Assembly (NCBI RefSeq): GCF_019703515.2
Contig: NC_059374.1
Location: 12,808,245-12,872,244, forward strand
DNA from: Myxocyprinus asiaticus
Taxonomy: Eukaryota; Chordata; Actinopteri; Cypriniformes; Catostomidae
Reading direction: 5' to 3'
Length of the DNA: 64,000 bases
How positions within the stretch are numbered: position 1 is the stretch's first letter; every line of letters starts with the position of its first letter. Under the pieces are notes generated by a model. That model was not told the DNA's origin. It did no database searches and saw only the letters and a list, made by a program, of their open reading frames with translations. Below are positions 22,572 to 32,930 of the stretch, piece by piece. Made by a program: the position numbers and the translations under genes.

Positions 22572-24103
22572 CATTCTGCTAATTGAGACAAAGAAAAAAA
22601 AAAGTAAAAAACAGAGAGAACCCTTTTAGGCCCTCTTGATTGTGTATGAGGTGTTTAAAAGTTATCAGATAATTTGACATTTTTATGAATAGACACATTT
22701 TGTTCAGGTCAAATGGAGTAACCCTAAAAAAAAACTTCTTGATATGCATGACCCGAAAATTCAGGATATTTCTTAAAGCATTATTTTTTATCTTAATCAT
22801 TATTTTCAAAAAAGTTTTCAAACATTTTTTAAGCTGTGTTTACTCACATGTATTCAAGGTGCAAAGAAAGTATTTTAATACATTTTAGTCGATGGTTATA
22901 CCACTTGACCTGCCTCCTCATTTCAGAGGTCCACCACACTGATTGCTAAAACTTGTAAGCTTAATAGATTGTACTAAAGTAAACAAGTGAACCAAACTCA
23001 TTTAATGTTTGTACTTTGTACATGCAAATATTGAGATCCTCATGAGAAGTTCAAAGTGTTTAAAGCATGGCTGTATGCTCTGTGGGAATAATTTTCCACT
23101 GGCACATCAGCACAGTCATATCACTCAAATCAGTATCTCTGTTTATCCTCGTTCTCTCACAGCTATCACGTCCCAGAAGCCCTCTGCATGCTGTTGCCTC
23201 GACACTTCCAAGACCACCCGTCTAAGCGGCTAATTAATCCCTCTGAAGATAGAGGCCTGATAGAGCCCTTCCCTCACTCTGCTCCGCTCTGCTCTAGGCC
23301 CCTGACGAGCACACTAACAGCAGGTTCAGCTGGGATCAGGGTTCCATTACACCACAGTCTTCTACAGCCTCCCTGTGCTCCTCAATCACTCCTCACAGTG
23401 CATACTGTTGCTCTAAAACCAGAGATGCATTACCTATTGCTGCATTGAGAGTAGTTTCATCCTGTGGATTTGTGTTCTCAAGATTATTATGAGTCCTCAG
23501 ATGAACCATACTAGGTTATGGAATATATGAAAATGTAATTATGTCTCACTTATGTCAACAGTCTGTTTGCAAAACATCTAATGCATATCCCATGAAAAAT
23601 GGCAAGAGTTTAGCAAAATCGCAAGCTTTCATTTGATTGGCTGACTTCTAAGCAACTTCTGGAATTCAGAAAACAAAGTCGCATTTAAAAAGTACCAGGT
23701 GTCTACAATGAGCAGCTCCGAGGTCAAACTTGTAGTTAGATTTGTAGAAGTTTACGAGGTTCTTGGAATGGTTCTTGGACAGGCAGCTGCTTTCAAAGGC
23801 TCATATGCATTTTGCATGTGCATGTTGGATTTGTTAATATATTTACTTTATTTAAATATTTATTTTATTTTTAAGTTGTGCTTTCAATTTAGTTATGTTA
23901 GTTTTGTTTAGTTAGTTTTCTCTCTGTGATTGTTTTTTTAGATTAGTTTTAGGTTTTCAGTGTTTTCTTGTTTGGTTAGGTTTAGTTTTTCAGTATATTT
24001 CATTTTTATTTTAGTTTTAAAATAAAACTATTTTAAGTTTATGCTGCTAGTAGCATTGTGTTCATTCAGGTTGTAAAGGTTACAAATTTTATAATAAACT
24101 GTA
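22572..24103. other. Apparently unique sequence, no gene recognised
   Basis: A GC-richer patch at about 23150-23450 stands out against AT-rich DNA and is open in a plus frame (23188-23448), but no motif, signal or family is recognisable. The rest, including a TTTAG-rich stretch at about 23880-24010, is low in information. Confidence 0.35.
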
Positions 24104-24589
24104 AGTGTTGGGTAAGTTACTTAAATAAGTAATCCAGTACAATTTATTAATTACTTTTCTAAAATGTATTCAGATTCCTTTACTGATTACTTCATCAAAA
24201 ACTTGTAAGTTATTTTGAAGTAAACTTTTCTCAAAAAAGTTTTTTTTCTAGTGCTGTCAGTCGATGACCAAATTTAATCGTGACTAATCGCATAATTTTT
24301 CACAGTAAATCTCGATTAATTGCTAAAAAAGTGCTAAAATTTGGCTAAATATACTTTTGTTTTCATAATGCATTTATTTCCTTTTTAATAAAGAAAACAA
24401 AACATTATGTAACAACTAGGGCTGTCAATCGATTAACATTATTAATCGAATTAATTACATGGTATGCCGATTAATTAATCAAATTAATCACATACATAAA
24501 TATTTGCTGAGAAAGCCCCTCAAATAATAATAATTCAATATATAATGATTAAATAATTATAAATAGTTATATTTAAATTCTAAATAATA

Positions 24590-24771
24590 CAGTACTGTGC
24601 AAAAGTTTTAGGCACTTGTGAAAACTGTTGCATAGTGTGAATGTCTTCAAAAATAATGGCATAAATAGTTTTCATATATCAATTAACGTCATACAAGGTG
24701 CAGTAAGCATAAAACAAGCTAAATCAATATTTGGTGTGACCACCTTTGTCTAACACTTTTGCACAGTACTG
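24590..24771. mobile_element. Tc1-type MITE (182 bp) inside the hAT element
   Basis: The ends CAGTACTGTGCAAAAG and CTTTTGCACAGTACTG are inverted repeats, and TA dinucleotides lie on both sides (24588-24589, 24772-24773). TA flanks are the Tc1/mariner hallmark. No coding capacity. Only six bases separate it from the next Tc1 element. Confidence 0.85.
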
Positions 24772-24777
24772 TATATA

Positions 24778-26019
24778 CACTGGCAGCCAAAAGTTTGGAA
24801 TAATGATTTTGCTCTAATGGAAAGAAATTGGTACTTTTATTCACCAAAATGGCATTCAACTGATCACAATGTAGTCAGGACATTAATAACGTGAAAAATT
24901 TACATTACAATTTGAATTTGTTTTTCAGAACTTCTTCAAAGAGCCCTCATCAAAAAATCCTCCACGTGCAGCAATGACAGCTTTGCAGATCCTTGGCATT
25001 CTAGCTGTCAGTTTGTCCAGATTCTCAGGTGACATTTCACCCCACGCTTCCTGTAGCACTTGCCGTAGATGTGGCTGTCTTGTCGGGCACTTCTCACGCA
25101 CATTACAGTCTAGCTGATCCCACAAAAGCTCAATGGGGTTAAGATCCGTAACACTCTTTTCCAATTATCTGTTGTCCAATGTCTCTGTTTCTTTGCCCAC
25201 TCTAACCTTTTCTTTTAGCTTTTCTGTCTCAAAAGGGGCTTTTTGTTTGCAATTCTTCCCATAAGGCCTGCACCCCTGAGTCTTCTCTTTAATGTTGTAC
25301 ATGAAACTGGTGTTAAGTGGGTAGAATTCAATGAAGCTGTCAGCTGAGGACATGTGAGGCGTCTATTTCTCAAACTAGAGACTCTGATGTACTTATCCTC
25401 TTGTTTAGTTGTACATCTGGCCTTCCACATCTCTTTCTGTCCTTGTTAGAGCCAGTTGGCCTTTGTCTTTGAAGACTGTAGTGTACACCTTTGTATGAAA
25501 TCTTCATTTTTTTTTTGTTTTTTGGCAATTTCAAGCATTGTTAAACCTTCATTCCTCAAAACAATGATTGACAGACGAATTTCTAGAGAACGCTGTTTCT
25601 TTTTTTTTTTTTTTTTTTTTTGCCATTTTTGAGCTTATATTGACCTTAAGACATGTTAGTCTATTGCATACTGTGGCAACTCAAAAACAAACACAAAGCC
25701 AATGTTAAGCTTCATTTAATGAACCAAATAGCTTTCAACTGTGTTTGATATAATGGCAAGTGATTTTCTAGTACCAAATTAGCAATTTAGCATGATTACT
25801 CAAGGATAAGGTGTTGGAGTGATCGCTGCTGGAAATGGGGCCTGTCTAGATTTGATCAAAAATGACTTTTTTCAAATAGTGATGGTGCTGTTTTTTTACA
25901 TCAGTAATGTCCTGACTATACTTTGTGATCAACTGAATGCCACTTTGGTGAATTAAAGTACCACTTTCCTTCCGAAACAGCAAAATCTGTACATTATTCC
26001 AAACTTTAGGCCGCCAGTG
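24778..26019 (-). mobile_element. Tc1-like element, core-deleted
   Basis: The ends CACTGGCAGCCAAAAGTTTG and CTTTAGGCCGCCAGTG are inverted, with TA on both sides. The TIRs extend about 115-125 bp each and share words such as GTAGTCAGGACATTA in inverted form. Between them lies a broken transposase on the minus strand. A poly-T run lies at about 25603-25621. Confidence 0.9.
24925..25625 (-). pseudogene. Tc1 transposase pseudogene with deleted catalytic core
   Basis: Read on the minus strand, the N-terminal part contains LSIIVLRNEGLTMLEIAKK, a paired-type helix-turn-helix, then SLRNRRLTCPQLTASLN and KKPLLRQK, all typical of Tc1 transposases. After a segment reading TLDNRQLEKSV it jumps straight to TDLNPIELLWDQLD, the C-terminal part holding the last catalytic residue (E of NPIE) of the DD34E triad. 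The junction near 25155-25165 therefore marks loss of the segment with the first two catalytic aspartates, roughly 130 residues in family terms. There are also at least two frameshifts (near 25220 and 25420). The copy cannot catalyse transposition, but its ends could still be recognised in trans. Confidence 0.85.
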
Positions 26020-27169
26020 TATATATTATTAAAAAAAAAATACAGATAATTAAAATGCATGACATTATTTTGGCACACAAGTAAAGCATTAAAAAGACAA
26101 TACAAAAAGTGGCTTTAGAATGGAGTATATTGTTTATTTCCATATTATTGAACATAAGCCAATCATTGGCCTACAGTTCACAGCAATCCATTTTGCGACT
26201 GAATTCATCAATCAGTCCGAGATTTATTATAAGGGTTTGTTTAAGGACGTGCCAATGTACACCTGTGTCAGATGGACGCTTCTGAAGTACCATTTTTAGG
26301 TCGCTGTGTCAAGTTAAACAAAGTTTGAAATGTAGAAAAACCCATCTTGAGACCTACGTTCAGATTTGCGCTCCATCAAGCTGTGTTTGTACGCAAGAAC
26401 GTGTTCTCATCTTGTGTTTTCTGCTTTTGGTAAGTGTGGTTTCTTCTGTCTATATATGCTGTGAATTGCCTATACAGCGAGTTTCACTTACTGCCCCCTG
26501 GAGAAAATAGGTGGTACTTCAAGCTTAAATTACAGTAGGGAAATAATTGATTGCGTTAATTTTTTTAACAAGTTATTTTTTATATAATTAATTGCACCGA
26601 ATTAATGCATTAAATCAATAGCCCTAGTAAAAACAAATGCATTATTAACATTTTCCAAACTAAGTCTTCCACAGTGTAAAGATAGAAATGCACTAAAATA
26701 GCACAGATACAAGTAACATTAAACATTTACCAAAGTCTAAGTGGGAGGTTGACTAAGAACTAGTCCCCACATAGGTTGCATATTCATTGCAATGGGCAAT
26801 AAATTTCTTAAACTCTTATCCTCCACAATATTAATCTGCGATTAATTCTAACAGCTATATTCTTTTCCACTTAATCAGTTTAAAATAATGTATATTTTCC
26901 CTCTTTGTTCATTGTACAAAGGCAGACATATGTATATATGAACATAATTCATGTTTTAAATGTATTCTAGATAAATAATATTATTTTAGAAATGTGTAAC
27001 CCAAAAAAAGTACTTAAAAGTCATTAATTTAATTACAGATTACAGTGAATAACAGTAATCTGATTACAAGAATTAAAAAATGTAATATCTTACATTACTT
27101 TTGACTAAAAAAGTCATTACATTACAGAAACTAATTATTTTGTAATCAGATTACATCCAACACTGTATA

Positions 27170-27910
27170 CTGTGTATCTCAAACTCAAATAACCAGTAAC
27201 TCTATTAATTATATCATTAATATTAATCAAACAACAAATACTGACAAGAAAAAAAAAAGAGAAAATCCCCTACTGCTCTGAATTTTTTTCCATTGTTGTA
27301 TATTACTTTCTGTCTGTCTGCAACACATACCTGATCTGATTGTCTAGATGTAGAACATAGGCTAAATATTGAAAATTACTCAAAAGTTTATCATCAGTAT
27401 TTATTTTTTTTTCTATAAATAGGGGTATCGTTTTATCGCCCAGCCCTAGCTTCACGACACCTTGTTCTAAAACACTTTCAGATGGATTCATACTTGAACT
27501 ACTTATACTACTCTATACCTACATCTTAAAGTTGTGAAATTCTATTCATCATTTCAATGTTCCCATATAGGCTCTATGTATTTATGTGATGACATTACTG
27601 TGTAATCATCATCAGTCATCAAGCGGCTCCGGGTTCATGTAAACCTTTCCACGCAAGGACTGCTGGATGGAACAGCTGTCTTTACTCACCCTGACACATA
27701 TAATACTGAGTCACAGGTAAGAACCCAGTAAAACAAGAGTTTCGGCACTGTTCTTTTTCTGGGACTCATAGCAATATGGACTGCGGCTGAATCTAGTAAA
27801 TTCATGAACCTTGTGAGGCCACAACATCAGGTATAATATTGAACTTGTAGAGTTGGTCCACAACTGTGCTAATTTGATTTCTACTGAAATTAACAATGTA
27901 TGGAACCTTT
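27170..27910. other. Mostly unremarkable; one repeat end
   Basis: CGCCCAGCCCTAGC (27437-27450) looks like the inverted end of an AGGGCTGGGCG repeat, but no partner was found. No gene recognised. Confidence 0.35.
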
Positions 27911-27986
27911 TAAAGGCGTAGTTCACCCAAAAATGCAAAGTTTTTTATGGTAGTTTGTCGTCATTTTAGGTGAACTATCCCTTTAA
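27911..27986. mobile_element. Very short AGTTCACCC-family MITE (76 bp)
   Basis: The ends TAAAGGCGTAGTTCACCC and GGTGAACTATCCCTTTAA are inverted repeats that take up most of the element. It appears to be an internally deleted relative of the copies at 16179 and 41156. Confidence 0.8.
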
Positions 27987-28327
27987 CATACAGTGTGTCT
28001 GAATGGTTGTAAACAAACCTCAGTGATAAAAGGCTGCCAAAGAGATCCAAACGAAAAGGCAAAGTTAACCCTACTTTATGCCTGACAGCAATATTGAGGA
28101 ACACTTGTTGTTGAAGGCCAGAGGGGGAAGTACACTTTGTGACCACAACTGAGTGAATATAATAGTAGATCATGTGACATTGAGATAGGCAGACCTGTTT
28201 ATGAGGTGATTAGTGTGATATTCTCATCTAGACCATAAAAATACATCCATTACTTTTCAGAGAGATGTGTGGCTCATATATTGTACCTCATATCAGGACA
28301 AACAGCCCAAAGTATCTTATTACCATA
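27987..28327. other. No feature recognised
   Basis: Non-repetitive looking sequence between two MITEs; no motif in its short frames. Confidence 0.4.
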
Positions 28328-28441
28328 CAGGGCTGCGTTTCCCAAAAGCACTGCAAGTCTAAGCTGATCTTAGAGACCACTGGCGCCAATGGCTTCTATG
28401 ATCTACTTAGGCTTACGATGCTTTTGGGAAACGCAGCCCTG
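28328..28441. mobile_element. Palindromic MITE (114 bp), CCCAAAAGCA family
   Basis: The left end CAGGGCTGCGTTTCCCAAAA and the right end TTTTGGGAAACGCAGCCCTG are exact inverted complements over 20 bases, and complementarity continues more weakly inside. It shares its end sequence with the long copy at 16694. The target duplication is not clear. Confidence 0.85.
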
Positions 28442-28632
28442 ATCTCTTCAGGCACAGTACACTTACATTTGTCATCAGTTTTTCTCAGTGTTGTTCCATA
28501 TACACAACTATATTATCTCTTATTTTTTTCAGTGGTAGTAATCTTAGAGTACCTGTCAAATATGAAGTACAATTTGTAGTTAATTTAATGTGATTAATTA
28601 TATAAAACATAACACGGGAATAAAAATCAATA
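28442..28632. other. Short interval, nothing recognised
   Basis: AT-rich sequence left of the DIRS element. Confidence 0.4.
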
Positions 28633-28646
28633 GTTCCCTACCTGTC

Positions 28647-28776
28647 TAGGGGTCACTTTTGGGAGCCCAAGACACCTCTGGCCTTTGATAAAAGGCCAAT
28701 GAAAATTGGCAAGTGGTATTTGCATGCCACTCCCCCGGACATACGAGTATAAAAGGAGCTGGTATGCAACCACTCG
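28647..28776 (+). repeat. DIRS left inverted terminal repeat
   Basis: Starts TAGGGGTCACTTTTGGGAGC and ends CAACCACTCG; the inverted complement is at 32734-32862. Confidence 0.9.
28748..28755 (+). promoter_or_regulatory. TATA-like box in the DIRS left repeat
   Basis: TATAAAAG lies about 270 bases upstream of the gag ATG at 29022 and is the likely promoter core. Its inverted copy in the right repeat (near 32755-32762) would face inward on the other strand. Confidence 0.55.
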
Positions 28777-29021
28777 TTAAGATTTTCTCTTCGGAGCCCA
28801 ACGGTCATGCTCACTAAGCTGAATTCCCACGACTGTTCATTCACCTCTGCTGGATCTGATGGCGCATTTCAGCGGCTTCTCCCTCCTCTGCACTGGTGCA
28901 CTGCAGAGAACGCCCCTGAGCGCTTCGGCAGAAAAAAGAGAGTGTATTTTCTTGAAAGTGTATATTTCTCTAAAAGAGCGGCACACACAGAATGTCTTTT
29001 TAAAGACGTGTCTTTTTAAAG

Positions 29022-30329
29022 ATGCCTTTCCGATTGTGTGTTATTCCTGGTTGCGGTCATTACCTCTCAACTTCAGACGGTCACAATCGCTGTCTTTCGT
29101 GTCTGGGCGCAACCCACATGGAGGCAGCGTTCGTGGAAGGTTCATGTTCTCGCCATGGCAACGTTGCGGATGCGGCTTGCTTTCCAATTTTCCCCGCCTC
29201 GGTCCTTCTACCTACGGGTTTGAGGCCAGCGCGGCTAGCACTGGGGGCGATTTGGGGACCCCAATTGGACCGCCTCCGCCGGGTATCCCCATTTCCCAGC
29301 ACGCTCGTCTGCCCCGATTGGGCTTCCAGATGAGTCCGCCGGCTCGTCTCATGGCGAGTTCGACCTCTTGTTCGGACACAGAAGCCTCAGCTGGGCTCCC
29401 TCCTTCGGGAACGTTTGCCCGGTCACAGGCTGATTCAGAGATGACGGACATGCTTTCCCAGGTGGCCGCAAGCGTCAGGCTAGAGTGGAACCTTCCGCTC
29501 TCCCCTCAACCCTCGCGGCTCGTTTGATGAGTCCCTGGGATCGCGGCCCCGCTCAAAGCAGCCGCGCCCCGCTCCAGTGCCTTTCTTCCCGGAAGTGCAC
29601 GAGGAGCTGACAAAATCGTGGGAGGCACCTTTTACTGCCTGGTCCCGATTTCTCAGTTCCCCTGCCCTCACTACCCCCAGGGGCTATACAGCGATTCCCC
29701 CAGTGGATAAGGCGCTCGAGGTGCACCTATGCCCGCAGAGCGCTGCCACCTGGCGCGGACGCCCAAAGCTCCCATCTAAGCCCTGTAGGTTCACGTTGTC
29801 CCTGACGGCCAAAGCCTACAGCGCTGCTAGACAAGCCGCCTCTGCCCTTCACGCCATGGCTCTCCTGCAGGTCCGCCAAGCCAAGGTGCTAAAAGAACTG
29901 CACGAGGGTAGTTCTGCCCCAGATCTGATGCAGGAACTGCGCTCAGCGACCGACCTCACTCTCCGAGCGACGAAGGTCACGGCGCGGTCTTTCGGGCGGA
30001 CAATGTCCACATTAGTGGTCCAGGAGCACCACCTTTGGCTCATCCTGGTCGAGATGGGTGAGGCCGACAAGACACGGTTCCTTGCTGCCCCCATCTCCCA
30101 GGCTGGTCTATTTGGCGACACTGTCGAGGACTTTGCCCAGCAGTTCTCGATGGTGAAGGAGCAGATGGAGGCTATCCGGCATATCCTGCCCCGGCGCGGC
30201 TCAAGATCCTGCACCCCGTCTGCTCGTCGCCAAGGGCATCCCCTTGCAGATGCCATCCGTCTCACGGCCGGCCGTCAAGAACCCACGAAGGTCGTCAAAG
30301 CGCCCCTGAGGCGGGTGACCCAGGGTTGA
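29022..30329 (+). pseudogene. DIRS gag-like protein, frameshifted
   Basis: The likely start is the ATG at 29022, giving MPFRLCVIPGCGHYLSTSD followed by HNRCLSCLGATHMEAAF. This Cys/His-rich N-terminus is characteristic of fish DIRS gag proteins. The frame is lost near 29200-29215, continues in another frame to about 29520 (Ser/Pro-rich), and returns to the first frame by 29523. The last part, to the stop at 30329, includes FFPEVHEELTKSWEAPF and a helical region with YSAARQAASALHAMALLQ, matching the conserved gag C-terminal part. Two frameshifts make it non-functional. In intact elements it packages the RNA intermediate. Confidence 0.8.
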
Positions 30330-30759
30330 CGGAACCCACTGCACTGGAGCTGGTAGTAAGACCACTCCATCCCCCGGTGGAGGGCCGGGTGGAGAATCTT
30401 TTGTTGCCTTTTCATTTGATTTCGCCGCATGCCCAAGTGGCTGCGGTACCCAACAGTTCAGCAAAAGAGCAGTTTCCTCCTTCCCTGGGTCACATACCCG
30501 GTGTGCACGGTCATCATCACGACCACCGTCCACCTTTTTTCCCGTGCAGGATGGCGCTCCAGGGGCGGTCTCCCCACCCCTGCGCACCCAGCTGTGGCAC
30601 ACATCCACCCCTGATGTGACAGTCTCCACGGGTGGCGAGGACAGGCCTCTTCCTCCCCCATCCTAGGCTTTCCGGGGGTGGTCACAAGGAGCCAGGTAAG
30701 TGCTTCGATGTCCCTAGACTCAGCACGGCCACGACATAGTGTACCTGCTGGTACGTCCA

Positions 30760-32135
30760 ACGACGTTGTCCCTTTGGTCCCCCTCACGCGGAACTTGGAT
30801 GCTTGGCTTGCGCTTTCCAATCCATTGCGATGGCTGGTCCGGACCATCCGACGCGGCTGCGCGATTCAGTTCGTCAGGCGTACGCCCAGGTTCAGCGGAA
30901 ACCACTTCACCTTGGTGAAGGACGAAAACGCTGCTACTTTGCGTGCGGAGATCGCCACCCTCCTGCGGAAGGGTGCGATAGAACCTGTCCCTGTAGGGGT
31001 TTTACAGCCCCTACTTCATCGTACCGAAAAAAGGCGGTGGGTTGCGGCCAATCTTGGACTTGCGAGTACTGAACCGGGCTTTACACAGACTCCTGTTCAA
31101 GATGCTGACGCGAAAACGCATTCTGGCGAACGTCCAGCATCAAGATTGGTTCGCGGTGGTAGACCTGAAGGACACGTACTTTCACATCTCGATTCTACCT
31201 CGACACAGACCCTTCCTGCGGTTTGCATTCGAGGGTCAGGCGTATCAGTACAAGGTCCTCCCTTTCAGCCTGTCCTTGTCCCCTCGCGTCTTCACGAAGG
31301 TCACAGAGGCAGCTCTTGCAGAGGCATGGCGCCGCGGGACACATCGCGTGACCATCACGCCGGTCTGTCGCCGTCTCTTCAGCCCTTGGACCGACCTCTC
31401 ATTTCAACGGGCAAGTGTTCCCCTAGAGCAGGTCTCCAGGCATGTCGGGGTCATGACAGACGCCTCCAAAACGGGCTGGGGCGCTGTTTGCAATGGGCAC
31501 ACAGCCGCCTGCTTATGGAGGGGCCCGCGGCTGCGTTGGCACATCAACTGCCTCGAGATGTTGACAATTCTGCTCGCCCTGCGGAGGTTCCGGTCGTTGA
31601 TCCAGGGCAAGCACGTGTTAGTTCGGACAGACAACATGGAAACGGTAGCATATATCAACCTCCAAGGCGGTCTGCGCTCTCATTGTATGTCACAACTCGC
31701 CCGCTGTCTCCTCCGAGTCAGCAGCACTTCAAGTCGCTGCGAGCCACCCACATCCCGGGCGACCTCAACACTGCAGCGGACGCACTGTCAGGGCAGGTGA
31801 CCCTCAGGGGAGAGTGGAGACTCCACCCTCAGATGGTCCAGCTGATTTGGAGTCGATTCGGACAGGAACAGGTAGACCTGTTCGCCTCCCATGAATCCTC
31901 CCATTGCCCGCTCTGGTACGCCCTGACCGAGGCACCTCTCAGCATAGACGCGCTGGCACACAGCTGGCCTCCTGGCCTGCACAAATATGCGTTTCCCCCA
32001 GTGAGCCTACTTGCACAGACTCTGTGCAAGGTCAGGGAGGACGAGGAGCAGGTCGTCCTGGTAGCACCCTACTGGCCCACCCAGACGTGGTTCTCGGACC
32101 TCACACTCCTCGTGACAGCCCAGTATACGTGCTAA
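30760..32135 (+). pseudogene. DIRS reverse transcriptase/RNase H, frameshifted and core-deleted
   Basis: Three pieces in two frames. About 30795-30990 reads NLDAWLALSNPLRWLV and LRKGAIEPVPV, the N-terminal side of RT. After a shift near 31000, 31005-31800 carries LRPILDLRVLN and motif A (VVDLKDTYFHISI), then jumps from VTEAALA to EAWRRGTHRV at about 31320, skipping the YxDD catalytic loop and the thumb, roughly 130 residues in family terms. RNase H follows with its acidic residues in TDASKTGWGA, NCLEML and VRTDNMETVAYIN. Another shift near 31715-31730 returns to the first frame (HIPGDLNTAADAL, then DLFASHESSHCPLWYAL), ending at 32135. The copy cannot copy RNA. Confidence 0.85.
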
Positions 32136-32316
32136 CTAAGAGCACTATTCTGGGGTAGGTGCTCAGCATGTGGCAGTTCCCTGTAAGGTAACCCCACATG
32201 ATGTATATCTTCTGCTAATTCATTTCCCTGTTGGCAAACTGCATCTTCCTTGGGCAGAGCCCCCTCTGCCATAGTTTCCATGTTTGTAGTAACTCCTCCC
32301 CCGTTGGGTAGGATCT

Positions 32317-32376
32317 ACCATGAGACTACTCCACATGGTCGGCAAGACCATGAGACTACTCCACATGGTCGGCAAG
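32317..32376 (+). repeat. Perfect 30-bp tandem duplication in the DIRS 3' part
   Basis: Two identical units starting ACCATGAGACTACTCCACAT and ending GGTCGGCAAG (32317-32346 and 32347-32376). A third partial ACCATG follows. It lies where the recombinase frame would be expected. Confidence 0.9.
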
Positions 32377-32588
32377 ACCATGTGATGTATTTTCCACTGA
32401 AATACCCCCCCTCTCTCTTGGGTGAGGTGTGGTCTCCGCGGTGTCCTCCCCTTGGGAGGGACACCCCCCGACTAGACCTGGTGGCCCTGCCTGTCACACA
32501 CCGCCAGTTCACGTAACACAGTTCAGCCAGTTGCGGCGTTTTGTATAGGGACCCCTAGTGTCACTACATCGACACAACGTCGAGTGAG

Positions 32589-32660
32589 TGACAGACAGGG
32601 AACATCTTGGTTACTTGCGTAACCTCCGTTCCCTGATGGAGGGAACGAGACATTGTGTCC
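32589..32660. repeat. DIRS internal complementary region
   Basis: Contains GACAGACAGGGAAC (complement of the left tip) followed by TTGGTTACTTGCGTAACCTC, which continues the complement of the right tail 32877-32930. In DIRS replication this region bridges the two ends to form a circle (family knowledge). Confidence 0.8.
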
Positions 32661-32733
32661 CTCCTGCCACAATGCTGAACTACCCGCTGAAATGGCCGGA
32701 CCTTGTATCGGCTCCTCAGCATAAAACCTGAAT

Positions 32734-32862
32734 GAGTGGTTGCATACCAACTCCTTTTATACCCGTATGTCCGGGGGAGTGGCATGCAAAAACCACTCGC
32801 CAATTTTCATTGGCCTTTTATCAAAGACCAGAGGTGTCTCAGGCTCCCAAGAGTGACCCCTA
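32734..32862 (-). repeat. DIRS right inverted terminal repeat
   Basis: Inverted complement of 28647-28776 with few differences. The right side carries an additional tail (32863-32930) matched in the internal complementary region. Confidence 0.9.
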
Positions 32863-32930
32863 GTGTCACTACATTAACACAACGTCTCATTCCCTCCATC
32901 AGGGAACGTAGGTTACGCAAGTAACCAGGA

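Larger units (their letters stand above)
24417..26626. mobile_element. Third-level hAT element (AGGGCTGTCAATCGATTAA family)
   Basis: Left end TAGGGCTGTCAATCGATTAA; right end ATTAAATCAATAGCCCTA. The flanking 8-mers GTAACAAC (24409-24416) and GTAAAAAC (26627-26634) match at 7 of 8 positions, as expected of a hAT target duplication. The interior is mainly occupied by two Tc1-type insertions. No hAT transposase frame is present. Confidence 0.8.
24247..26856. mobile_element. Second-level repeat (TAGTGCTGTCAG family)
   Basis: The left part starts TAGTGCTGTCAGTCGATGAC and continues to 24416. The right part resumes at 26627 and ends ATTCTAACAGCTATA, the inverted partner. The right part has a relative in opposite orientation at about 35200-35380 (shared words include GGGGACTAGTTCTT, on the other strand here). 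Non-coding. Superfamily probably hAT, by end type only. Confidence 0.6.
24104..27169. mobile_element. Outer TIR element of a four-level nest (AGTGTTGGG family)
   Basis: The left end AGTGTTGGGTAAGTTAC is answered near 27150-27168 by a CATCCAACACT end preceded by TAATCAGATTAC. A second member of this family at 47633-48413 has similar ends and an 8-bp duplication, so this is probably a hAT-like non-autonomous element. Its own duplication is not clear. Everything from about 24247 to 26856 lies inside it. Confidence 0.65.
28633..32930 (+). mobile_element. DIRS-type retrotransposon, defective
   Basis: About 129-bp arms at 28647-28776 and 32734-32862 are near-perfect inverted repeats, containing TATAAAAG and CCACTCCCCCGGAC and their complements. 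An internal complementary region near 32589-32660 matches both extremities: 32605-32660 is the inverted complement of the right tail 32877-32930, and GACAGACAGGGAAC is that of the left tip GTTCCCTACCTGTC with two mismatches. This layout is diagnostic of DIRS elements, which replicate through a circle and use a tyrosine recombinase instead of an integrase. Gag and RT/RNase H remnants lie inside. No recombinase or methylase frame remains between 32136 and 32588. Confidence 0.9.

Noticed and set aside
24104..24116. 8-bp duplication for the outermost nest element
   Set aside because: The flanks (AAACTGTA and GTATACTG) do not match in register, so no duplication is claimed.
30201..30847. Long minus-strand frames in the DIRS region
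   Set aside because: Antisense shadows of GC-rich gag/RT sequence.
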